A stretch of DNA of 64,000 nt from Candidatus Zixiibacteriota bacterium. Its GTDB lineage: Bacteria; Zixibacteria; MSB-5A5; GN15; JAAZOE01. Below the pieces are notes generated by a model. The model searched no databases. It saw nothing but the letters and a program-made list of their open reading frames with translations, and was not told where the DNA came from. The DNA lies in assembly GCA_030668485.1 (NCBI GenBank), contig DAOUTW010000004.1, positions 34,660 through 98,659 on the forward strand, read 5' to 3'. Shown here piece by piece: positions 40,203 to 50,539 of this stretch; the first letter of the stretch is position 1; each line of letters begins with the position of its first letter. The position numbers and the translations under genes are program-made.

Positions 40203-43200
40203 ATGCGACAATTTGTGATTTGCCTTATGATCACGATGCTTATTATGGGCGGCGTTTTGTCCGCCGAAGAAGGAAGGCTCCTGCGCTTTCCCGATGTACA
40301 TAACGATAAAGTAACATTTGTATATGCCGGCGATATTTATATCGCTCCCCGGACCGGCGGGCAGGCGGTTCAGTTGACCCACCATAACGGGTTGGAACTG
40401 TTTCCCAAATTTTCGCCCGATGGAAAGACTATCGCGTTTACCGGTCAGTACGATGGCGATCAGTCGGTTTATGTTATGCCGGTGGCGGGCGGCGAACCGA
40501 AACGGTTGACTTATCATCCTGCGATGCAGAATACCTCGGAGCGAATGGGCCCTGAAAATATCGTCATGGGTTGGCACCCCGACGGCAAATCGGTCCTCTT
40601 CCGTTCACGCAAGGAGGCGCCCGATGCCTGGTTTGGCCGGGCTTACCTGGCTAGTATCGACGGCGGATTGCCGGAGGCTCTGCCGATGTATAAGGCCGGT
40701 TTTACCAGCTTTTCCCCGGATGGAAAGAAAGTAGCCTACTGCCCCATTTTCCGCGATTTCCGTACCTGGAAACGTTATAAAGGCGGTATGGCCCAGGATG
40801 TCTGGACCTTCGATCTGGAGAGTTACGAATTCAAGAAAATTACCGATTGGGATGGAACCGACAATATGCCGATGTGGTACGGCGATAAAATCTATTTCAA
40901 TTCCGACCGCACCGGTACGCTCAATCTCTATTGCTATGATAATAACACCGGGGAAACCCGCCAGGTGACAACTTTCGACGAATACGATGTGCGCTGGCCC
41001 AGCCTCGGACCCGATGGCATCGCATTTGAGAACGGTGGCTATGTCTATGTGCTTGACCTTCCTTCGGAGAAATTGAACAAGGTAGCGGTGGAGATGATTT
41101 CCGACAATCTGAGCACTCGCACCGAATATATATCCGTCTCCGACCGGGTCTTTGATTTTGAAGTCGCACCCGACGGCAAGAGAGGCGTTTTCTCGGCTCG
41201 AGGTGAGATATTCACCGTTCCGTCCAAGGAAGGAAACACCCGCAACCTGACCAACAGTACTGGGGCTCACGAAAAAGATCCGGTCTGGTCGCCCGACGGC
41301 AAGTGGATTGCATATTTTTCCGATGAAACCGGCGAGGATGAAATCTTCCTGATCTCGCAGGATGGTTCTGAAAAAGTACGTCTGACAACCGATGGGCATT
41401 GCTGGAGGCGAGGCCTGCAATGGTCGCCGGACAGCAAGATGATCACCTTTTCTGACAAGAATAACAAATTCTACTATGTGACGATCGAAAGCAAGAGTCT
41501 CGTCACCATTGATGAATCGGATTATGGCGGGATCTTCGATTATTCATGGTCGCCCGACAGCCGCTATATCGTTTATTCGAAGCGTCTGGAAAACGATATC
41601 TCGACGATGTTTGTCTATGATGTTGAGGCGAAAGCCATTCATCAAATTACTCCCGGATACGCGCACAGTTATTCACCGGTTTTCGATCCCGACGGCAAAT
41701 ATATTTATTTTCTGTCGGAGCGGTCGTTCAATCCTATCCTCGACACCTATCAGTTTGAGTTTGTCAACAATGCGATTGATGATTTGTATTTGATTCTTCT
41801 TTCTGCCGATGAGAAATCGCCGTTCGCTCCCGGAAGCGACGAGGTGGCGATTAAAGACGAAAAGGAAGAAGAAGAGGACAGCGACGAGCATAAAGGCGAT
41901 AAAAACGATAAGGATAAAAAGAAAGACCACGACAATGGTGATAAGGATGTGAAAATCAAAATCGATTTTGACGGCATCTATGATCGCCAGGTTGCCATTG
42001 ATCTTCCGGCCGGCAATTATGGCGGTTTGAAAGCTATCTCCGGCGCTGTGTTTTATTCCAGTCGTCCGATGCGCGGTCTGCGCGGCCGGATCGGCGAAGG
42101 AAAGACGGTTTTGCACAAGTATGTGCTCGAAGATAAGAAGGATAATGAGTTTGCATCCGGAGTTGGCGGTTATCTTCTCAGTGCCGATCGAACCAAATTG
42201 ATGGTCAACCGCAGCGGCAATTATCATATTATCGGCGTCAGTGGAGGCAAGGCGAGCTTCGAGGATAATCAACTCGATCTGTCGCATCTGGAAATGAAGC
42301 TCGATCGCCGGGTCGAAAACATGCAGATGTTCAATGAGGCCTGGCGTCGCAACCGCGATTTCTTCTACGATGAGAATATGCACGGCGTTGACTGGGAGAA
42401 GATGAGAGACCGTTATAGTGTTCTGGTGCCGTACGTGGCTCATCGTTTTGATTTGACGTATGTGATCAGCGAGATGGTCAGCGAATTGGCCTGCTCGCAT
42501 ACCTATGTCGGCGGTGGCGATATGCCGCGGATTCCAGGGAGTCAGGTTGGATTGCTGGGATGCGATTTTGAAATCGACAAGAAAAACAACCTCATTCGAA
42601 TCGCCCGTATCCTCAAAGGGGAAAATTGGAATGACAACCTGCGTTCGCCGCTGAGAGAGCCGAAAATCGACGTCCGCGAGGGTGATTATCTGATGGCCAT
42701 TGACGGTAAAGAAATCACCGCCGATGTCAATCCGTATATGTTGACTGAAAACAAGGTTGATCGTCAGATTACGCTGACGGTAAACGATAAACCATCGATG
42801 AAGGATGCGCGAGAAGTAACTGTCAGACCGATCGCCTCGGAGGACAACCTGCGCTATTTCAACTGGGTCGAGGATAAACGAACTTATGTCGATTCTGTTT
42901 CCGACGGCCGGATCGGGTATATTCATATTCCCGATATGATGGGGTACGGGCTGACCCGTTTTACCCGGATGTTCTATCATCAGATGCGCAAACCGGCATT
43001 GATTATCGATGTCCGCGGTAATGGCGGAGGATTTGTTTCGCAGTTGGTGATCAAGAGGCTCCGGGAGAAACTATCGGGCGTAAATGTTTCCCGGAATTCG
43101 GTCCCGCGTCCGCGTCCGGGCGATGCCGTCCATGCTCATCTGCTGACTCTGATCAATGAATATTCGGTCTCCGACGGCGATATTTTCCCGTACTATTTCC

Positions 43201-43508
43201 GCCATTACGGTCTGGGGCCGTTGATGGGCAAACGGACCTGGGGCGGTATTGTCGGCATCGGCGGCGGGCGGCCGCTGCTTGATGGCGGCTTCAATACTTT
43301 GCCGGGCGGCACTCAGTACAGCCTTGACAGCGAATGGATAATCGAGAATGTCGGAGTCAAGCCTGACATCGAGATTGATAATTTCCCGGACCGAGTGGCC
43401 AGGGGATTTGACGATCAACTTCTGGAAGCGATCAAATATATGAAGGCCAAACTCAAAGAGGACCCGAAGGAACTCCCGAAACACCCCGGCCCGCCAAAAG
43501 AGCGGTAA
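40203..43508 (+). CDS. Tricorn-like S41 protease (PD40 propeller, PDZ, S41)
   Basis: Signal MRQFVICLMITMLIMGGVLSAEE; 'FSPDGKTIAF' repeats; 'IDVRGNGGGFVSQ', 'KRTWGGIVGIGGG'. Confidence 0.92.
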   Translation: MRQFVICLMITMLIMGGVLSAEEGRLLRFPDVHNDKVTFVYAGDIYIAPRTGGQAVQLTHHNGLELFPKFSPDGKTIAFTGQYDGDQSVYVMPVAGGEPKRLTYHPAMQNTSERMGPENIVMGWHPDGKSVLFRSRKEAPDAWFGRAYLASIDGGLPEALPMYKAGFTSFSPDGKKVAYCPIFRDFRTWKRYKGGMAQDVWTFDLESYEFKKITDWDGTDNMPMWYGDKIYFNSDRTGTLNLYCYDNNTGETRQVTTFDEYDVRWPSLGPDGIAFENGGYVYVLDLPSEKLNKVAVEMISDNLSTRTEYISVSDRVFDFEVAPDGKRGVFSARGEIFTVPSKEGNTRNLTNSTGAHEKDPVWSPDGKWIAYFSDETGEDEIFLISQDGSEKVRLTTDGHCWRRGLQWSPDSKMITFSDKNNKFYYVTIESKSLVTIDESDYGGIFDYSWSPDSRYIVYSKRLENDISTMFVYDVEAKAIHQITPGYAHSYSPVFDPDGKYIYFLSERSFNPILDTYQFEFVNNAIDDLYLILLSADEKSPFAPGSDEVAIKDEKEEEEDSDEHKGDKNDKDKKKDHDNGDKDVKIKIDFDGIYDRQVAIDLPAGNYGGLKAISGAVFYSSRPMRGLRGRIGEGKTVLHKYVLEDKKDNEFASGVGGYLLSADRTKLMVNRSGNYHIIGVSGGKASFEDNQLDLSHLEMKLDRRVENMQMFNEAWRRNRDFFYDENMHGVDWEKMRDRYSVLVPYVAHRFDLTYVISEMVSELACSHTYVGGGDMPRIPGSQVGLLGCDFEIDKKNNLIRIARILKGENWNDNLRSPLREPKIDVREGDYLMAIDGKEITADVNPYMLTENKVDRQITLTVNDKPSMKDAREVTVRPIASEDNLRYFNWVEDKRTYVDSVSDGRIGYIHIPDMMGYGLTRFTRMFYHQMRKPALIIDVRGNGGGFVSQLVIKRLREKLSGVNVSRNSVPRPRPGDAVHAHLLTLINEYSVSDGDIFPYYFRHYGLGPLMGKRTWGGIVGIGGGRPLLDGGFNTLPGGTQYSLDSEWIIENVGVKPDIEIDNFPDRVARGFDDQLLEAIKYMKAKLKEDPKELPKHPGPPKER

Positions 43509-43532
43509 GGATTTCAATAGTAGGTCAAACTC

Positions 43533-43566
43533 AAAAGCCCCAAGGCATCAGCCTTGGGGCTTTTCT
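43533..43566. terminator. Terminator, likely bidirectional
   Basis: AAAAGCCCCAAGG-CATCAG-CCTTGGGGCTTTT. Confidence 0.93.
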
Positions 43567-43708
43567 TATAGGACAGACCGCATTCCCATAGATGACTGTA
43601 AAGGCGACTGATCATTTAACCAAATAATTGATCCAATCGAATCCCCTCAGTGGACGCCATCTTATTATATCCCATATCCCATTGGAGTACGCAGGGATCG
43701 TTTCGAAA

Positions 43709-46700
43709 TCACGGGCAACATGGCTCCGGCCCGCCTTTGAATACATAGTTAACCAGATAGACGGCATCGGCGACATTGGTCGAAAAATCGCAATTGGCAT
43801 CACCGGCTTCGATAAGATTTGGGGCCGGACCACCGTTGAATATATAATTAATTAGAAAAACGGCGTCCGCAACATTAACATCATCGTCGAAGTTGGCATC
43901 ACCACAAATATACGAGCAAGCATCACCGGCACCATCGGAATTGGAATCAATCTGATCAGGATTCGGCGTTTCCGGGCAATTATCGCAGACATCACCAACA
44001 AGGTCTCCATCGATGTCGGCCTGATCGAGATTTGGTGTCAGCGGACAATTATCGCAGCCGGTATTGATTAGATCACCATCAATATCGCCAAGAAGATACA
44101 CAGCTACTTCACCGTATGAATCGTAAGCATTTACGTCACTCATTGGGGAGCCTGTCACAAGATCACATATTCCATCATTATTAAGATCGAGCCATTCTGC
44201 GACGCAGTGGCCGTAGGTGATATCGTCGCAATCGGTAGCCCCCGTGAACAAGGCCGAGCCGTCAAGACCCGAGAAAACATAGGCACGGCCGATACCCGGG
44301 GCACCGGCAGCGAAATCATTATAGCCGTCACCGTTGATGTCACCCATTCCGGCTACAGTATGTCCAAGAGTGGCATAAGGTATCGTACCATGAACGTCGA
44401 GTATAAGGTCCCCGGTCAACCCTGAAAATACGCATACCCGTCCGCCGTATTCAGCCACGAAATTGCTTCTCCGGGCCCCAATCAGGATATCATTATATCC
44501 ATCATGGTCAATATCCCCGACATGTGAGGCGGAAAATCCCAAAAAGCCGTCTTCCATCTCACCATCGATAACATATATAGGTGTGTGATCTGCTCCGGAA
44601 TAGATAATCGCCTGCCCCCTAAAATCGGTGCCATACCCACCAACAAGATAATCAGGGTTGTCATCGTTGTTAATATCTCCGACGGCCGCAACGCAGAGAC
44701 CGACACGATCGTCTTGTCCCCCATCATGTACATGAATTAGGCTCCCGGTGGCCCCTGAAAACACATAGGCCCGACCACACGATGTGTCAGGATAATTAGA
44801 TAGCGGGGCTCCGACCAACAAATCGGCGGCGCCATCGCCATCGAGATCATTTATAAAATCAACCGGATATCCGAAATAATCGCCGACTAACCCGGCAGTA
44901 AGAGTATAGAGCAACGAATCGCCCTTCACAGAATAGACATACACGATACCGGGGCTGTTGTTATCCATATGATTTGATGGCGTACCGACCGCTAAATCTC
45001 CGACACCATCAAAATCAAGATCATATCCGGCGGCCAACTCATAGCCGAACCAACCATTTGGATCCGGGCCAAGTATTGTATTTAGAAGCGAACCATCCTT
45101 CCCGGAGTGCAAATAGACGGCTATCGGCGGCCCGCCATAAGAACTATTTTTCCTGCTTACGGCGATGTCATTAATACCGTCATTGTTTACATCACCGGCA
45201 CCTTTGACTTTAAGACCGAGATAGGTTGATTGCTCTTCACCCACCAATTTATATATGGGATCAAGGCAGTCACACGAATCTCCGAATCCATTCCCATCAG
45301 AATCCAACTGATCCGGATTGAACGCATCGGGACAATTATCCAAATCGGCGCAAAAACCGTCCTGATCTATGTCATTGAAAAAGTCATTGGGACATGGGTC
45401 GCAAATATCGCCTTGAAAATCGCTGTCAGCATCGATTTGATCCGGATTATATATCTCGGGACAATTATCGTTCGCGTCATTAAATCCATCTTCATCGCTG
45501 TCGAACCTTGTCAGCCCTTTAATGCAGAAATTGGCAGTACTATCTTCATCGTATATATCGCGCCAGGTGCCGGTGAAATAGTAACTCTGTTCCGGCTGGG
45601 ACGTCGACGGCACCAGAGTACGGTACTTCGCTCCCAAAAGAATAGGAACCTCTGAAGTTCGGTCATAAGGTTGTCCGCCGGCAGAAAGATCAAGATAAAG
45701 ATAGAAATCATCTCCAGAAGTTAAATCGATTTCATCTACCAGATCAATAGTATGAAAACCTGAATGACTCAAAAAGCCGCTTATCTCAGTAAGGATGTCG
45801 AGGAGTTCTCCATTTTCAAAACGGTCGTAGACTCGTACCGTAAAAGTAACGCTATCCGCCGCGGTGAAAAAACTCACTGCCACCAGCTTTTCGCTCCTCT
45901 CCGAGGAGAAGGCATTGAAAATTTGACTACAGTCGGTTTTGGTATCTCTCCAGCCATGATAATCATGATAATAAAATTCATCATACGTCAGCCTCTCGAC
46001 ATTGATGAATGAAACCGCGCCCATTTCGGGATGTTTGGCACAATGCTTATCATTGTACGATACCCAGAAGTAACCATCTAATCCCCACACAGTACCCCAA
46101 CTGTTTTTGCACAGCCAGGCCCCATCCCAGGGCGACTGAGTTTGCTTATCATCATCCCATCCGATAATGGCTACAGCATGATCCGGGTCTCCATAGTTAT
46201 TGGGGTGTTGATAAAAAGTGTAATTCTCATTATCCCAGCAACTCTCATCCTGGGATCGCATACAGGTTCCCACGGCGCCATAAGTCATTATTGCAGTTTT
46301 TACTTCGTCAATAGTGGCCAAATCCTCTCCGGCAGTACGCCACTCGATATCTCTTACATAATATCGATGAAAATCACTCCTCCATCGATCAGGTGCTTCA
46401 TCGAATGATTGTCCGTCCAAATCTCGAACAGCTCCTTCTCCTCGCGCCAGGTAAGCAGCCGTCACGCGGTAGTCTCCTCCCTGATGCAACGTCAGTCCAT
46501 AACCGGTTGGCGGATCCATATCATCATTGTTGAACTGATTGAAGCCATTCCACCAGTCGAGGTGGTACTCAGCCAGGTTCGGCTCCCCCTGCTCCGATGC
46601 GGCAACCCAGTTTCCATTGATTATCAGGTTGCTTTCGATCGAAGCCATCGCACCGTGTGTCCAGCATGTACCCCCTAATTGTTCCTTGATGGACGTAACA

Positions 46701-46810
46701 AAATTCTCGCCCCCGACATCGCGCAGGTCAAATTGAACTGGAAGTTCAGCAAAGACCATACTTGGAAAGATCACAATAAATAAGATTGTGAGGATAATTT
46801 GGCGTATCAT
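43709..46810 (-). CDS. Secreted C1 (papain-type) protease with TSP3 repeats, FG-GAP repeats and dockerin-like CCP tag
   Basis: '[18 protein letters not shown]', '[14 protein letters not shown]', '[20 protein letters not shown]'; FG-GAP '[17 protein letters not shown]'; ends GGPEPCCP. Start at 46810 after GGGAGGGG. Confidence 0.92.
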   Translation of the reverse strand: MIRQIILTILFIVIFPSMVFAELPVQFDLRDVGGENFVTSIKEQLGGTCWTHGAMASIESNLIINGNWVAASEQGEPNLAEYHLDWWNGFNQFNNDDMDPPTGYGLTLHQGGDYRVTAAYLARGEGAVRDLDGQSFDEAPDRWRSDFHRYYVRDIEWRTAGEDLATIDEVKTAIMTYGAVGTCMRSQDESCWDNENYTFYQHPNNYGDPDHAVAIIGWDDDKQTQSPWDGAWLCKNSWGTVWGLDGYFWVSYNDKHCAKHPEMGAVSFINVERLTYDEFYYHDYHGWRDTKTDCSQIFNAFSSERSEKLVAVSFFTAADSVTFTVRVYDRFENGELLDILTEISGFLSHSGFHTIDLVDEIDLTSGDDFYLYLDLSAGGQPYDRTSEVPILLGAKYRTLVPSTSQPEQSYYFTGTWRDIYDEDSTANFCIKGLTRFDSDEDGFNDANDNCPEIYNPDQIDADSDFQGDICDPCPNDFFNDIDQDGFCADLDNCPDAFNPDQLDSDGNGFGDSCDCLDPIYKLVGEEQSTYLGLKVKGAGDVNNDGINDIAVSRKNSSYGGPPIAVYLHSGKDGSLLNTILGPDPNGWFGYELAAGYDLDFDGVGDLAVGTPSNHMDNNSPGIVYVYSVKGDSLLYTLTAGLVGDYFGYPVDFINDLDGDGAADLLVGAPLSNYPDTSCGRAYVFSGATGSLIHVHDGGQDDRVGLCVAAVGDINNDDNPDYLVGGYGTDFRGQAIIYSGADHTPIYVIDGEMEDGFLGFSASHVGDIDHDGYNDILIGARRSNFVAEYGGRVCVFSGLTGDLILDVHGTIPYATLGHTVAGMGDINGDGYNDFAAGAPGIGRAYVFSGLDGSALFTGATDCDDITYGHCVAEWLDLNNDGICDLVTGSPMSDVNAYDSYGEVAVYLLGDIDGDLINTGCDNCPLTPNLDQADIDGDLVGDVCDNCPETPNPDQIDSNSDGAGDACSYICGDANFDDDVNVADAVFLINYIFNGGPAPNLIEAGDANCDFSTNVADAVYLVNYVFKGGPEPCCP

Positions 46811-47203
46811 TTTGACCCCTCCCGTCATTTAACGCCATAACTAGTGTGATTCCAATATCCTGGAACCGTAGCGGATAATAATGTAATGTATTACTAATAT
46901 ATAATATTCCGCCGATAATGCAAGACAATATTGTGTACCAGATGATACATTTTCAAGGAGAATGCATAGAATGAACCATACAGGAAAGATTCTAAAATCG
47001 GGGCCTGCTTGTATCGATAGATATGTTATGAAATGCCTTCAGCCTTTTAACCAACCCAAAGTGACTCTTAGATTATACACAAGTTGAATAATGCAGGGCA
47101 TTTTCATGTCTGTGAAAATTTTTTGGATGTCACAAAGAAGGCAATAGGAAACGCCCTGCCATAATGAATAACAGGGCGTTAAATTCATATCGATGATCAA
47201 AAA

Positions 47204-50200
47204 CTACGGCAATTCCTTCATCAATTCCTCAACCGCACGCACCAGTTGTGGGTCGCGGCCGTTGATGAAATCATCCGGCAGGTTTTCGACGAAAATATCG
47301 GGCTGGCGGCGGATAAGGTCGGTATCCTCCATCTCGGTCGTATAGGCGCCCCATGACGGCCGCCGGATACGAGTACCGTCGATCAAAGTATATGATCCGG
47401 TGCCGATCACCGCACCTGCCGTCGGTTCCCCGACAATCTTGCCCAATTTCAGCTTCCGAAATCCCTCGGCGAATATCTCGGAGTTTGAGGCAGAATAGTT
47501 ATTGATAAGAAGCGTCATCGGTTTCTCCAATGCCTCGGATCGCATCTTGTTTTCCGATGTTACCGGGAAATTTCGGAAGTTGCGGAGGAAATAGGGAGTT
47601 TTGACCAGGATGCCGAGCAGATGAACGGCAATGTTTCCGCCGCCGTTATTACGGACGTCAATAACAAGCCCCTCCTTCGCCTCGGCAATCGAAACCAACT
47701 CCTCTTTGAATTTCTCCAGCCGGCTGCCGGACATGGCCCGGATATGAATATAGGCCAGTCGTCCACCTGAAAGCGAATCTACCATATGCCGCCGGCCCTC
47801 GACCCAATCGTTGTATGCCAGCGATCGTAATGCTCCCGAAGAAATCGGCTTCAGAGTGAAGTCCTGGCCCTCTTTGCCGGGCCGATCACTGATATTGAGC
47901 GTCAAACGATGATCAATAACACCTGACAATAAGTCAAAGAAATTGGTTTCACGTGTCAATGCCTGACCGTTCACGGCGAAAATGATCTGTCCGGCCTTTA
48001 TACCGGCCAGATCTGCGGGCGATTCCGGGATGATATCAGCGATCAGGAAATTGCCAGTGCGGTCGAGTTGTTGGTAGTCGAGAATAATTCCGGTTTCGCC
48101 GGTGGTAACATTGGCGTCCGGCCCCGGTTCGCGGGAATAGATGTTGAGGTGCGAAGCACGCAGTTCGCCCATCAATTCCTTGATTAGATTTCTGAATTCC
48201 GGCTCGGTGCGAATATGATCCACTGCCGGAGCATATTTGTCGTGTGCTGCCGACCAGTCGGCCTCATGGAAGGTGCCGTCATAGAAATAGCTATTGAGCA
48301 CCTGCCAGGCTTCATTATATTTCTGTCGATTCAACTCCCTGGCATCGATATCAAGTGTGGCTTTGAATGACAAAGGCTTTTCTTTTTGATCGGAAACTTC
48401 GACCCGCTTGATGGTACCGTCCTCGAGATACAGAATCGCCTTGGAATCGCCCGTGACGGCCAACATCCGCTTGCCCTTGCTACTATGGGTCAATTGTTTC
48501 AAATCGGGATCGTCTTTGGTGTTGACCGACCAGATTTCAGGCTTGCCGAGGATCGAAGCGATGAAAATATATTTCTCCCCATCAGGCGTTAAAACCGGAT
48601 ATTCGCTGGATGAATTGAGGTTGTATGCCTTGGTGCGGCGTTTGTCGATCCGTTCAAAATCGATGACGACTTCGATCGTGTCCTTGTCGACCTCGTCGCC
48701 TTCCTTCTTTTCGTCACCAGCTTCCTTTTCCGGTTGATCTATGAATAGGCTATCAATGGCAGCCTCGACAAATTCATCCGGCTTATGCGCCAATTCAATT
48801 TTATAGGTCTCATGGCGATTATGCAGGGCGGAACTGAAATAAACGATTTTCCCGTCGCTTGAAAAACGAGGACGGTAATTCCATCCTGCAAACTGCGAGA
48901 TATTATGGGTTTCACCATCGAGCGAGGCAACATAGATATCGGTTTCATAGGTCGGTCCGGCCATGGTGAAAACCAGCCATTTGGAATCGGGCGACCAGTT
49001 GAATTCACAGGTCGGCTCAATCCCCAGGTCGAAAAACATGCCGGTGATCCATTCGGATTCGTCACCGTTCTCAAGATCGACACGGATTATTTTATCCAAC
49101 CCTCGATAGAAGACGAGGTATTTACCGTCCGGGGAGATCAACGGCTTGACATCGTTTTCCGCGGTCTCGGTGATCCGCATCTCTTCGCCGGTCATAACGT
49201 CGGCGGAATAGACGTCATAATTTTCGTTGCGGTCAGAGCAGTAATAAACGGTTTTGGAATCGCTGCTCCAAATCGGCCAGCGTTCTCGCGAGGCGGTGAA
49301 AGTGATCCTCCGGCCCTCTTTCGGCTCTTCCGCCGGTATAACAAACAGTTCGCCGTGAATAATCGCGGCGATTTTCTTCTCATCAGGCGAGAAAGTATAC
49401 CAGGCAACGTCGCCATTGAATGTTTTTTCCTTGAACAGGTTGGAACGCTCGTCGGTACGTATCTCGATCGGAACCCGGCGCGGTTCACCGCCGGCAGGAT
49501 CAAGAATCCAGATTCCGAAATTCTGCTCGAACACCAGCATGGCGCCCAGGGGATTGGAATTCATCCATTGAACGCCGTCGCCGGAAAAGTTTGTCATTTG
49601 CTCCGGCTCACCGCCGGTGATCGGAATTTTCCATATCTGTGCCCACTCACCGCGGCAGGAGACAAAATAAATTTCACCGCGCGCTTCATTCAAGACCGGC
49701 CAGGCGTCGTGACCGATAAAATCGGTCAGGCGCTTTATCGTAAAAACTTCTTTTGATCTATCCTGCAGGAATATCTCGGTATTGCGCGAGGCCTGAAGAT
49801 CGCGGCGCCACCAGCGGCTGGCCGCGGAGCCGTTATTGAAAAGAAGGTATCTGCCGTCGGATGATATCCGGCCGTTGAACTCCTGCTCATACCTGTATCC
49901 GGTCAATTCGACCGGGGTTCCGCCGTCCAGAGAGACCTTGTAAATATCACGATAACCACCCCGGCTGGAGGTAAAGACAACGCTGTCACCTTTGGGGAAC
50001 CAACCCGATCCAAGATCGAAACCGGAATGATACGTCAGCCGTCGGGCCTGCCCACCCTCGGCCGGAATTACGTAGAGGTCATAATTATTGTATCGCCTGG
50101 ATGAAAAGAGAATCATGCTCCCGTCGGGCGAATAATGGGGCATGATATCCTCGGTCTCATGAACTGTCAATCGCCGGGCCTCACCCCCGGCCGACGGGAC

Positions 50201-50377
50201 GGTCCAGATATCACCCATATAAGTAAAAGCGATGGTGGCGCCATCGGGCGAGAGGGCCGGATAGCGGGCATAGAGAACTTCATCGGCGGAAACATTCAAT
50301 GCCGACATCGATAATAAAATAAGGCAAATCCCGAAAATGCGTGCAAGTTTTGGCAAAGTGTTTACTCCCTGGAACAA
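47204..50377 (-). CDS. Tricorn-like S41 protease (paralogue)
   Basis: 'LSPDGATIAFTYMGDIWTVPSAGGEARRLT', PDZ 'ESPADLAGIKAGQIIFAVNGQAL', 'IDVRNNGGGNIAVHLLG', 'GEPTAGAVIGTGSY'. Confidence 0.92.
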   Translation of the reverse strand: MFQGVNTLPKLARIFGICLILLSMSALNVSADEVLYARYPALSPDGATIAFTYMGDIWTVPSAGGEARRLTVHETEDIMPHYSPDGSMILFSSRRYNNYDLYVIPAEGGQARRLTYHSGFDLGSGWFPKGDSVVFTSSRGGYRDIYKVSLDGGTPVELTGYRYEQEFNGRISSDGRYLLFNNGSAASRWWRRDLQASRNTEIFLQDRSKEVFTIKRLTDFIGHDAWPVLNEARGEIYFVSCRGEWAQIWKIPITGGEPEQMTNFSGDGVQWMNSNPLGAMLVFEQNFGIWILDPAGGEPRRVPIEIRTDERSNLFKEKTFNGDVAWYTFSPDEKKIAAIIHGELFVIPAEEPKEGRRITFTASRERWPIWSSDSKTVYYCSDRNENYDVYSADVMTGEEMRITETAENDVKPLISPDGKYLVFYRGLDKIIRVDLENGDESEWITGMFFDLGIEPTCEFNWSPDSKWLVFTMAGPTYETDIYVASLDGETHNISQFAGWNYRPRFSSDGKIVYFSSALHNRHETYKIELAHKPDEFVEAAIDSLFIDQPEKEAGDEKKEGDEVDKDTIEVVIDFERIDKRRTKAYNLNSSSEYPVLTPDGEKYIFIASILGKPEIWSVNTKDDPDLKQLTHSSKGKRMLAVTGDSKAILYLEDGTIKRVEVSDQKEKPLSFKATLDIDARELNRQKYNEAWQVLNSYFYDGTFHEADWSAAHDKYAPAVDHIRTEPEFRNLIKELMGELRASHLNIYSREPGPDANVTTGETGIILDYQQLDRTGNFLIADIIPESPADLAGIKAGQIIFAVNGQALTRETNFFDLLSGVIDHRLTLNISDRPGKEGQDFTLKPISSGALRSLAYNDWVEGRRHMVDSLSGGRLAYIHIRAMSGSRLEKFKEELVSIAEAKEGLVIDVRNNGGGNIAVHLLGILVKTPYFLRNFRNFPVTSENKMRSEALEKPMTLLINNYSASNSEIFAEGFRKLKLGKIVGEPTAGAVIGTGSYTLIDGTRIRRPSWGAYTTEMEDTDLIRRQPDIFVENLPDDFINGRDPQLVRAVEELMKELP

Positions 50378-50539
50378 TGGTGAAATATCAGTATCCTAAA
50401 TTAAGCAGAATCGAAAAGAAGTCAACCGCTGCACAGAAGTTTTCAATTGCCTGAAGCTCCAGTATCCGGTGCGGCGTATGCGACATTTTAATTGCAAAAA
50501 CGATAGATCTTATCTAAAATTATCCTGAGGAGAGAGAAT

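Noticed and set aside
41673-42980. 435-aa minus-strand ORF
   Set aside because: Antisense shadow of the tricorn-like protease; low-complexity, no family features.
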